From NCBI RefSeq assembly GCF_023278565.1, contig NC_064678.1:4030001-4094000 (forward strand): a stretch of 64,000 bases of DNA, given 5' to 3'. The notes beneath the pieces are model-generated. The model was not told the DNA's origin. It ran no database searches and saw nothing but the letters and a program-made list of their open reading frames with translations. Source of the DNA: Colletotrichum lupini (Eukaryota > Ascomycota > Sordariomycetes > Glomerellales > Glomerellaceae). A program made the position numbers and the translations under genes. Shown here in pieces: positions 1-10,568 of this stretch (its first letter is position 1; each line of letters begins with the position of its first letter).

Positions 1-3000
1 CTTGTAGAAGCCACGCGCCCGTATTCTCAGCTCACTGTAACCATTCCAAACGCCATCTCCCTACCTTGACACGACGCGAACAGAGCACCAACCTGTTTGC
101 GGCACGACTTTCCTATAGCAGAAACATTCGTCGCCGCCAACCCAGGAGACAAAAGGATCTTTGACTCGCAAGCTCAGGCAGGACAAGCTTCTGCCTATAG
201 GCTGTTCCGAGAAGTTAGCGGGCGATGCTGCCACAAGTTGACACTCCGTAGGTCGATAGTTACCGTAGGGCTGAAGCTGACTCTGGATGTGCCACTCTCT
301 CAACCGAATAGTGTTCGCAGTCACATATAACACGCGTGCGAGCGAAACACGGTAGACAGAGGTCAAAACATCGAAGCTGACTCGACGATTCACGGGGGTT
401 GACACCTCAGACTTGCCCATTGGGTGCTTGTAAGTTGCGGGTTGGCTCCCGAAACCTTGTTTGGTTGTATAGGGATGAATAGCCGCGATCACGAGTTAGA
501 TGAAGTCGGCTAGATGCAGTTGCGAAGCTCAGACTTGATGGCAGTAAAGCATGTGGCCGGGTAGTCTGAGAGCATATGAGGGACGTCCTGTCCAAGATAG
601 GCTGGATATGTGATTGTGATGAGTCCGTCCTTATGGTGCCCACGAATAACTCCGCCCTATATGTGAGACGGAAGATCACGATCACCTTTGCTTGATATAC
701 ACAGCAATAGCTTATTTTATTGTGGATGTGTAAGGTGTTAATCGTAATGTGCCATGTCGCCATGAGAAATAAGACACAATGTTTGCCTGCGCTGTGCACA
801 TTCGTCATTCTCGGATTATTTTTGCCAAATTAAACAAAGATCGACTTTGGCACCGAGAGAAAACATGATTACATGGAGACTCCCAGGAAGCTTTAACGCA
901 TGGTAGACCGAATAAGTGCTGTATGCTGTTTTGGTGTCGAGGCAGACCGAGGCAGCGAGGCGGTTGAGCTGCTCAAAAGTTTCAGACAGTATCGTAGGTT
1001 GCGGGATGCAACTGCTGCAGAAACGTGCGCGTAGCATATGTTGTGTGGGTATGCTTGTAATCGTCGGGAACTCTCAATCGCCCCGTCAAAGGCTCTCTTG
1101 GTCCCATTGGGAAGTATGTTCGCCCTGCTCTAACCCAGCTAGTAGCAGCGAAACGGACATTGACCGTGAGTTCGTATGGCACAGACACTGAGCTGGTTGC
1201 CTGCCGGCGGTAGTGAGCGCACCGATTACGTTTCCTCCATGGGCAGCTGCCAGTTTTTCTTGGCATCGGAAGTCTTTGGAGGGGTCAAACTCGTACGAGG
1301 GGAGACTGACTCGTAGAGCCCGGAGAAAATGCTTGGCCTTCTCATCAGTCCAGTTTGTTGCAGTAACGGCGGTGCAAAGCAGCCAGTGGGCAGCAATCAG
1401 CAAAAAAAAAAAAAAAAAAGCTGTCCTGAAAGTCCCTCAAAGTCCCAGTTCGACTTTGCTCAAGGCCATCATCTTGAAACTTCTGGGTTGCAGTTGGTGG
1501 GCTTTAGTTGACGATCCTAAATCTGGTGCGGGCCGTGGCCACAACGGCACAATGAGGTTATCGATGATTGCTTGCTGAGGCTCAACTTTTCAAGAGTCAA
1601 GACTGCTGCTGGCCCAGGGTAGGCTGATCGGGTGGACATTCCGCCGTGGAGTCTAGGATCGGGGGTTGTGCTCGGACGTGGGATTGATACAATGAGATCA
1701 AAAGAAGGTTCTTTCGCAACGGTTCGGATGACGTTGTTTCTCCATGGTGCGGGCATAATGTTGACGAGGTTCAGTTTCGAAAGAGGGCGATCTCTTGACT
1801 CGAGCCGGGGGGTTGGTAGTACATTCTGGCTTCCCAGTAGCAATTCGTTCACGAATCAAGCATATGACTTAGCCACATGGTGAAGCTCTCAAATTTCACA
1901 GACAATAATTGAGTGAGTACACGACACGTTTCCGTAGAGAATGATTGGATTGACTGTACAACGCAAGGGCCGTGATACTGCAGCAAGGTCAGCCGAGGTA
2001 TGATTTAGAAGCTCGCAAGGTCTTTGGGCGCTGTCTGTTCTCTGGCACGGACGCCACCGTGAGCTTATTGCAGAGCCAAAGGTGCCAAAAGAAAGGACGG
2101 GGCGGGTTTATTGTCTAGTTTTGGTCAAAGGGTGATCCGGAAACGGAAGGATAGCGGCACTGATAGTGTAGACATCGTAGCCGTGGAGAGATGGAGATGT
2201 AGACAAACCGTTGCCGAGATTCGGGAAGGTCAGTTACTTGGTACAAGAGGATTGTTGCGTTGGCGGCTGGGCACCTCCATGGGGTGGTGCGAGAGGCAAC
2301 GTCATGTGCCGCCGTTGAAGGCGCAGAACAAAGACGAGCAAGGTTGGACACTCTCATTGGAAGCTCAAATACCGATCGTGGCTGAAGGTGACATCGCATT
2401 CGATTGATTGCCTTGGCCGACGTGTAGAGTGACGGGTTGTCGGTAACTTTATCGACACCACACGTCCCCTGCCAGATGCGATGTATGTCACGATGTAGTG
2501 TGTACGTCAATTGACGGTTCCGAAAGCGAGGAGGCAAAATGGCAAAAGTCCGTCACACCAGACCAAGGTGCCAATGGAAGGAACGAATACACGTGAGAGA
2601 CAGAGCCAAGTTGATACGGCAGGAACACCTGGAGTCAGGCGTGTGCCTGCCCAGAATGTCTGTTCGTTCCTCCGCAGTTTCCAGAAAACCGTCACCGCCA
2701 CCAAGCGTCCCGTTCGTCTTTCCTTCCGTCCCAAACTGAAGTCGTTCTTTGTTCCTTCCAGCCATCTACTCCTCCCGCTAGGTAGGTAGGTGCCTTAATA
2801 CTCCGTACGGTGCTTCAGATACGTCCAATTGTCACCAAAGTCACAATCGGGCGGCTGCAAGCGACCGTTTCTTACTGGCCCGCGATTTTCAGTTGTGTCG
2901 TGTCTGCGTCGCGCCTTTTCCTGCATTCTTGTGGCTCCTTGGCTCCCACTCATTCCTCCAGGCTTCACTTCAAGCTTCAGGCTTCACCTCCTCTTTTCCA

Positions 3001-6000
3001 ATCCCTCCACCTGATCGACAAAGGGGTCCGTATTCGCTGCTTAGGCGAAGCAGATATTGGCAGGCCGCAGATCGGTTTTCAACCAGCTTTGGCAAGCTTA
3101 AGGTCCAACGAGTCCCGCTCGTCCTTCAGTCCATTTATCGCGCCATGCTGGGGGCCACATTCGACTTCGGGTGCACTATGGAGTCAAGGAGCATGTCCAC
3201 CGCACTTCGCAATCAGCCAAGCATCTGCCGCCACAGGCCACAGGCCACAGCATCTGGCAGTGAGCAGTTTGCTTTGCATTGAGCGCCTGGGCGACAAAAA
3301 GTCTTGGCACCCATCGGCCTTCGGGCATTGCTTCGGCGAAGGGTTTTCTTGGTCTTTAATTTTCTCACTTCCTTTCTCAATGTCCCGTCCTCTGATGCCG
3401 CAAATAGAAACACGGAACAAAGTGACGTTTCTCCACTCTACTAGGACGCCATCCACACCTGCGTGTTTTTTTCCCTTTCTCTCCGCGGAATACCTCGATA
3501 TTGCACCACGATATCGCCGAGGCAGACAGAGAAGCCGACGAGACGTATTATGGGCGGAACAGCATCGGCTCCCAGGCAGGGAAGGGGATTTCGGATGAGG
3601 AGGAGGGGTGAACTGTGGCAAAACCGTCGACTGATTTTAGGCTGGCATTCCCAATGAGCCGGATCCTGCTTTCCAGGACTCGACGACAAGACTTCCGACT
3701 CGCGCCCTCAATGGGCCAAAAGCGGGAGGCTTCCACTGCTTCGTACGGAGTCTCACAACGGAGGCCACTCAACACTGGAAGCCACTGAGGGGAAAGGGGG
3801 GGAAGCTGCGAGTCGTCAACCGGTTTTGTGGGCAGTCATCCTTAGTAATTCTCTCGAGTGGATTGATCTTGTGGAGCGGATGACTGGTTTCTTTCGTTTT
3901 CAAGGTTGCCAATTCTCAAGGTCTCCCTGAGTCCCTCCCTTCCCTCTCGGCTCCGGGTAACATCACCTTGCGGCTTGCCTGACGGATGGGGTATTGGGTA
4001 AAGTATGTACCTACCATACTATGGAGTGCAGATGTTGCGATAACTTTTACAATTTACGTTCCAAGGTTTCTTACGGATAAGGTACGTTGCAAAGTAGAAA
4101 CCCGCCTTTTCCCAAGCCACTTGCCGCCCAATGCTCACTCTTACCCTCTCACTCTCTTGAGGTGCTCTCTTTCCTTTTCCCCCCTCCTCGCAGTACATAC
4201 AGTCCCTGCAACCTTTGGTATCCTTGCAGATGGATCATGGAGCAGAGCGATGGAGGAGGCTAAGAAGCTTTTCCTCGTCTCACAATCTCTCATCCTGGGT
4301 GTGCCTGGGTCTGGGTGGGAGGAATCCATTGAATCCTCGTCCAACTTGGCCCGAAAAGGTCCAGAATCCGGGGTAAACCCGCCATGACCAAATGGCTGAT
4401 TGGCTTGCAGGGCGCCGAGGATCGACGTTTCTATGTCATCGCCCACCGCCCATTATTGCGCCAGTCCGTACCGGCTACGGAGGGCCTAGGGTAGTGTCTA
4501 CGCTACTGCAAGCCCGCCGCATTCCATTCTTTTGCCAAGTACCTACTTATCCTATGTACCAAACGTACTCCGTACGCCGTGGGTACTTTCTTCTCGCAAC
4601 TCCAAGCACGCAGCTGCCAAGTATCGCCCGAGGTCTGCTTACCTGGCACTGAACGGACTGGCGCGAACCCAACGCTTCCTCCGTCTCTCCTCCTCTTCTG
4701 CCTCCCGCCCTCGCAAAAGGTTCGCAAAAGGAAAAAAAGAGAAAAGACCGGCTGAGTCTACGCAGTACTTCCAGACGTACGCAGTACGGAGTGACTGACA
4801 GGAGTCCCAAACTTCCAACACATCAATGCGCACCGCCGAACCTGCGGAAGCTCCACCGCCGCAACATACCGTTTGATTTTCCCGCCTCTTTCAACTTCCC
4901 TCACGTCGTCCATCGACCACCGACCCGACCCGATACGCACATTATTGCCTTTTGCCTATCAAACCATACCTGCTAGTACACACCACACAACGGGTAGTTT
5001 TAAACCTAATTCAAATCCAGACGGTCAGAGCCCACGGGAAGGTTGTCACCACCTCCTGTCCTCCACGTCTTGTCATCCAAGGTATCCCGCATCACTCCAG
5101 TCCAACCAGTCCAGTCAGTCAACCAGTGACCATTGTCAGTCACCGCCACGGTGGATTCTCGCGGTACTCGAGACTCCAAAGGGCCCACGACCAATCTCGC
5201 TCTACCACTCCCACGAGCTCAGCCCGCCACGACCGCCCTGCCTCTGGTCTCCATCAATCCGCATCGTCACCCACTCAGATGCTCCATTGTACCAAGGGAC
5301 CCCATAGTACCTACCAAAGTATCTTTTCGCCAGAACTACGAATCTCCATCGCGGCTCGCCTTTGTCCCCGATCGGAAAACTCTGCAACGGCTGCCATAGG
5401 CGGTGGGAACGCAACCGCGACAACTGAAAGAGGACCACGAGTCCACCAGCCCACGCGACGGCCCCGTCAACGCAAACCATCCACAAGTTAACTGTCCAAC
5501 CAGCCATTACCGAACCGACACCACACCTTAGACAAGCATTAGCCTGCAGAGGAGGCGCCCAGCATCACTTACGGTTTACCTCGCCTCGACGAAAGCTGTC
5601 GTTCTTTGCTCCAACTATCCCATCCCGTATTCTCGACTTTTCTATCTCGACTCTCTTTTCCTCCCCTTCTTCTCCCCCCCGCCACACATTCAGAGCTTCT
5701 CCTGCTGGCCCTGTCTGTCTGTCTGTGTCCCTCGCTTACGGCCAGCAACCCACGTTACGTTTGCCTTGCCGGCTGTCTTCGCCTACACTGCCGCTAACCT
5801 CGCCAACGGCTTGTATGACGCTGCGCCATCCTCGCCTGCCAATTACGCGCCGCGGCTTTGTCGGACATCACACACCACTCGAACTGCCGGTTACGAAGAT
5901 ATTCGCGCAAGCTTGCAGCTAGAAGGATTGGACGACTGCTACCCGACGCTCAAACTCACAACTTTCCTACTCCAGCCTTTTGCGTTCCGCCCGATTCATT

Positions 6001-6207
6001 AGGACTTGCACTCTGCACTGACGAATTCGCCCGACCCCGAATTTTTTCTCCAAAAACGCCTCGAATCCGCCAGAACAAAGCTTTAGAACCCCTCCGCTTT
6101 TCTGATCTCACCCCGCGAACAGTTGCACCACCACCGACCCTATCCATCCGAGGTTTTTCGATATCGAGCGGAATTGCGCGCCAACACCAACTCATTCGAC
6201 TGCGTCC
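1..6207. other. Intergenic region and long 5' leader; no supported gene
   Basis: No frame here shows a recognisable domain, and most longer frames rely on non-ATG starts or low-complexity pyrimidine-rich sequence. It holds an A18 run (1402-1419), a tandem CCACAGG-type repeat near 3231-3250, and two exact copies of the palindrome-like motif TACTCCGTA (2799-2807 and 4566-4574). The part from about 4.8 kb onward is C/T-rich with the character of a fungal promoter and 5' leader, and probably belongs to the transcription unit that begins translation at 6339. Confidence 0.55.
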
Positions 6208-6294
6208 ATGTGTCAGAGCCCAAAGTCATGGCATGGTTGTCATCGGTGTCTAGTTAACCACCCTACACCCCTTGCCAAACCTCCGTGGTGGTGA
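6208..6294 (+). promoter_or_regulatory. Cluster of three upstream ORFs in the leader of the rhodopsin-MFS gene
   Basis: Three ATGs lie shortly before the main start codon at 6339. One at 6208 opens a 28-codon ORF ending with TGA at 6292-6294. One at 6228 opens a 9-codon ORF ending at 6257. One at 6233 opens a 6-codon ORF ending at 6253. If the transcript starts upstream of 6208, these would be expected to reduce or condition initiation at the main start. The transcription start is not visible, so the regulatory role is an inference. Confidence 0.45.
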
Positions 6295-6338
6295 ATCTCC
6301 CTCGCGCTCCCCAGGTTGGTCGCCACTTCTCGCCGAGC

Positions 6339-9336
6339 ATGTCATCTGCCGATGCCGCAGATGATAGCGTCCCGGATCGCGGTCCGGCAGTCTTTGCCGT
6401 GACAGCCGCAACATTCGTCCTAGCGAGTGTCATGGTTGCTGCCCGTCTGTTCTGCCGGCGATGGATTGTCAGAAATGTCAGCTGGGACGACAAGATTATG
6501 TTCTTTGCCTGGATGATTGCCTTTGGATTGTCCTTCACCATTTGCTTTGGTACACGAAAAGGCTTGGGTCGCTACGACGACGATATACCCTCGGGCCACT
6601 GGAATTCTCTACGAGCGTGCGAATATGTTTTTTCAATACTCTATGTGAGTACTGCCGTTCTGCTGAGACACTGGCTTAGGTGCAATACTCACACAATTGC
6701 AGAATCCCGCCCTGATGGCGACCAAGACCAGTATTCTGATCTTCTACCTCCGCCTCTCCAAAAATACGAAAAAGGTGCTTCGGTTTGCATCTTGGGTGAC
6801 TCTGGGCATTGTCAACCTAGCAGGGGCTGTATTAACCCTCATCAACATCTTCCAATGTCGGCCGGTTCAGGCCGCATGGGAAATATGGCGGGACACTTCA
6901 CAATGCATCCCGCTGTTGACGGAATTCATCTGTTCTGCTCCCATCAACATCGTAACCGATTTAGCTATCCTAGCCTTGCCGATCCCCGTTCTCACGGGTA
7001 TGCGATTGCCACCGAGGCAAAAGATTATTCTCGTACTCACCTTCACTATCGGTATCTTCGTCACTATTGTGGACGTCGTCCGAATCTACTACCTACAACA
7101 AGCCGTCAGCTCGGTCCCCACCGGCGGCGTGTCTAGCGATCCGAGTTCTCACTTTGGCGGCACACCCGACTTTGCTTGGAACTCGTCTTTGTCATTTATG
7201 TGGTCTGCCGTAGAGGTTAACGTGGGAATGGCTTGCGCGTGTATCCCTACTCTCAAGCCATTGATTATTAAGATTCTGCCTGCCATGATCATCGATCCGG
7301 ATGGAACGAGATCGAGCACGCAGACCGAAAAAGACGCCTTAGACAGCCCTAGAAATCGCACCGGCAGCGACGGCCTTGTATCACCGACAAGTCCGAATTA
7401 CCGTGGCTCAGTCAACATCCAAGAGCCCCCCGTAACACATCGAGCCAGTCGAGATATGAGCGCAGCGGCGAACGCGGAGGTGAACGACATGACAGCACTT
7501 GAGTTCTTGACAACACCAGATATGACGTTGGCCGAATATGAGGCCACCGGGGCTGGCAGGGTCGGCGGCGCTGCCAACCGAGCCTCTATCGCAACGAGCA
7601 GAGAAAACACCATTTACTTTGGCTTCGTCAACATGAAACGCCCCAAGAGCATGGTCAAGTGTGACGCTCAAGAATCACTCCGATACTGCCTGGTGGTCAC
7701 AATCCTATTTGTGATGTGGGGCATTTCCTACGGTCTGCTAAATACCCTCAACAACGTCATCTCCGGTGTGTCAGGCATGACCGTTGCTCAAACTCTAGGC
7801 CTCACATCCGCCTACTTTGGCGGTGGTTACTTCTTTGGTCCCTTGTTGGTGGGAGAGTGGATTCTTAGGCGAGACGAACATCATCGAAGAAACCGCAAGA
7901 ACAACAAACGCGACGCGGAGAGTGTTGGTGGCTTCAAGGTTACTTTCATTGTCGGGCTTTGCTTCTACGGTGTAGGAACCATCATTTTCTGGCCATCCGC
8001 TGTTACCAAGTCCTGGGGGGGTTTCCTACTCAGCAACTTCGTGGTCGGCTTTGGCTTGTCTGTCCTCGAGACAGGAGCCAACGCATTCTTGATTCTCTGC
8101 GGGCCGCCAGAGTACGGAGAGACACGACTACTTCTCGCTCAAGGTGTACAAGGCGTGGGCTCCGTTCTGAGCGGTCTTATGGCCCAAAGAGTATTCTTCA
8201 CCAAGATCACCAACCAGGGTGGCTCAGACTCTGTGACGTTGCTGAACGTACAATGGACGTACCTCGCCATCACATTGCTTTGCGTCGCCCTAGGCCTCTT
8301 CTTTTACTACATGCCGCTCCCAGAGCTGAACGATAACGAGCTGCAAGAATCGGCAGACCGGCTTCCAGTCAATCCTCAGAAGCGTAGCATCGGCGGTTTG
8401 CAATTGCGCACATGGAGTTTGATCCTGGCAGTCCTCGGTCAGTGGACCTATGTCGCTTGTCAAGAAAGCAACAATATTTTCTTTCGCGCACTTACAATAG
8501 CCATCCTCCCGAATCAGGAAGACGGCGGTGTTGCGGCTACGAATGCCGACACAAACCCAGGCGAGAACAGTGACAAGCCTCCAGGGCTCACAATAGGTGT
8601 TACAGATTATCATCTTATTGCGCACAGTGTCTTCGCCATTTCGCGATTCATTGTTGCGTACCTCACATATCTTTCGGTGCGCAATCCGCGCATGCCGAAA
8701 CCGAGAACGTGGCTGGCCATCAGCGTCGGTCTCTCCACCTTGTTCGCCCTTCTCACAGTCGTCTTGCAGCCGTCGGATCCAAACCTCCTCATGGTTGTCG
8801 TCATACTCTTCTACTTCGCCGAAGGACCTGTTTGGCCCCTGATCTTCGCTATCGGCCTTCGCGGTCAAGGCAGGCGTACTAAGCGTGCTGCCGCCTTCAT
8901 CACCATGGGTGGCTCTGGCGCAGCATTCTTCCCATACATTGTCTACGCCGTCATCAACAGCGGCGTGTCAGTGCAACTTTCTTTCGTCATCATCGTCGCC
9001 CTGTTTGTCCTTACGGGCTTCTACCCCATATGGCTTGCCTTTGTGCGCGACGCCAAGACGATGACAGACCCTGCACACTCCTACATATCCCCCGAGGAGC
9101 GTGTTTCCGGACAGGACGAAATCGACATCAATAGCCAAATCAGGAGGCGCAGGCGAACGCTTTCCACGATTGCAGCCAAGAGCAAGCGAGGCAGCATTTT
9201 CAGCAAGATATCTCCCTTTGGGAAGACCAATGGCGAGAGCGTTACGCCACCAGTAGTAGAGCATTCCGAAGAAAAGAATGGCTCTAGTAAAGGATCTGAG
9301 GGGAGCAACGATACCCATCAATCTCAGACAGTATGA
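6339..9336 (+). CDS. Fusion membrane protein: fungal rhodopsin (SAT4/Pth11-like) domain plus FHS-type MFS transporter
   Basis: Two exons, 6339-6644 and 6703-9336, join in phase 0 (donor GTGAGT, acceptor TTGCAG) to give 979 residues. Residues 1 to about 300 form seven hydrophobic helices with the layout of fungal rhodopsin/SAT4 proteins, including a DDK motif after helix 1 and a long helix pair around the exon junction. A polar linker (about 300-420) follows. From about 424 there is a second module of about 12 helices that begins with LFVMWGISYGLLNTLNN, typical of fucose/glucose-type MFS permeases (FHS family), and ends near residue 884 before a basic tail. The first module would be a plasma-membrane receptor-like domain and the second a sugar:proton symporter; the combined function is unknown. 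The frame runs without a stop across the linker, so two separate genes seem unlikely. The ATG at 6339 is the first one in frame. Confidence 0.85.
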
Positions 9337-9427
9337 GCGAGCGACATGTTTTGATTATTTGTGCGACAACAGGCCTACGGGCCTTTTATATTAATTGCTA
9401 TATACCCAATGATAATGACGTTCAATG

Positions 9428-9433
9428 AATAAA
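9428..9433 (+). terminator. Candidate polyadenylation signal AATAAA
   Basis: AATAAA lies 92 nt downstream of the stop codon of the rhodopsin-MFS gene, in the 191-bp gap between that gene and the convergent dehydrogenase. It fits the position of a 3'-end signal, but fungal signals are degenerate, so this is suggestive only. Confidence 0.35.
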
Positions 9434-9527
9434 AGTTATGATTAACATTCCACCCGCTCGTCCGTACGAACTTGCATATCGCCATTGTGAACGTCATGAC
9501 ATCGGAGGATGCTGTCCACAGCCGCAC

Positions 9528-10568
9528 TCAATGTTTCTCAAGCCCAGCAGCTATCTTTTCAAAGACTTCTATTCCTTCCCTTCCTAATGCCGTCCCGACG
9601 GCAACAGCATACGCACCGACGCTCTTCATCCGCCTAAATCCATCAGCGTCCGACACGCCACCGACACCAATGACCTTGATGTGCAACAACTCTGGCTCTC
9701 GCGCGACCAACTCTGCAATGGTCTTCACGTTCCCCAGCGCCAGCGGATGCAAAGGCGCCCCCGCCATCCCACCGAGTCCAGACCCCGGAAGTCGCGGGTT
9801 GTGGTCGCCGCCCTCGAGCAAGAGACACGAGCCGAGCGTGTTTACGGCGGTGATGAAGCTGATCTTGCAGGGCACCTTGAGCATAGCTTTCGGGGTGACG
9901 ACGGTGGCGTCCTCGCGCAGCGCGGCGATCAGCTCGGCGTAGTGCGCCAGGTGTGTGTACGGCGGCGTCTTGAGGCCGATGGGGATGAGGGGGTCCCGGG
10001 GGAGTGCCGCGAGGTAGGCGAGCAGCTGGGCGCGGTCCGAGGCTGGCGGGGCGGCGGCGGCGATGTTGGGGCAGGAGAGGTTTATTTCCATTGCGAGCGG
10101 GTGGGTTGTTTTGGAGGAGAAGGAGGCTATGAGGGCGTAGGATTGTGCTATTTCTGAGGGGGTGCCTGTGACGGAGATGATGATGAGTTTGCGGCGGTGG
10201 TGACCATGGTGGCCGTGGCCTTCTGGAAGTTGGCTGATGAAGTCGACGTAGGTTTGGAGGGGTAACGGGGAGTAGCCCAGGTTATTCAGGGACGCGACGT
10301 CCGCGGGGCCAAGCTGGGAACGGGGCGCTTCCGGGGTGGAGGAGTTTGGCGCCGCGGAGGGTTTTGCGGTGGAGGGGTCGAAGAAGGCGTATTGGTGGCT
10401 TGCGTCGTTGTGGGCGAAGCCTGCGAGGAGGGAGGTTCGTGTCGTGAGGGCGCCTGTGTGGGGACACGCGTGGAGTTGGCGGAGGTCGTCGAGGGTTGTG
10501 CACCATGGGTTTGCCGAGTTTAGGAGCGGTGGGGAGATTTTGAGTTCTGGGGGAGGGGGGGATTGCAT
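9528..10568 (-). CDS. Dihydroorotate dehydrogenase, class 1A (cytosolic type)
   Basis: Single exon, 346 residues, with the ATG at 10568-10566 in a good context (CAAAATGC). The family would oxidise dihydroorotate to orotate in pyrimidine synthesis using FMN. Class 1A features are visible: NLSCPN at 163-168 with the candidate catalytic Cys166, the FMN-contact Lys200 in GLKTPPY, the asparagine motif AVNTLG at 241-246, SGLGG at 263-267, and the phosphate-binding GVGG (301-304) and VGTA (324-327). There is no N-terminal mitochondrial or membrane anchor, unlike class 2 enzymes. A low-complexity insert (about 66-90, Ser/Pro/Ala-rich) and a His-rich stretch (118-124) are unusual. It converges on the rhodopsin-MFS gene with 191 bp between stops. 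It may be a secondary paralogue rather than the main pyrimidine enzyme, so the substrate is less certain than the fold. Confidence 0.82.
   Translation of the reverse strand: MQSPPPPELKISPPLLNSANPWCTTLDDLRQLHACPHTGALTTRTSLLAGFAHNDASHQYAFFDPSTAKPSAAPNSSTPEAPRSQLGPADVASLNNLGYSPLPLQTYVDFISQLPEGHGHHGHHRRKLIIISVTGTPSEIAQSYALIASFSSKTTHPLAMEINLSCPNIAAAAPPASDRAQLLAYLAALPRDPLIPIGLKTPPYTHLAHYAELIAALREDATVVTPKAMLKVPCKISFITAVNTLGSCLLLEGGDHNPRLPGSGLGGMAGAPLHPLALGNVKTIAELVAREPELLHIKVIGVGGVSDADGFRRMKSVGAYAVAVGTALGREGIEVFEKIAAGLEKH

Noticed and set aside
2810..3598. A 262-codon + frame
   Set aside because: It has no ATG start, a composition typical of translated pyrimidine-rich DNA, and no domain.
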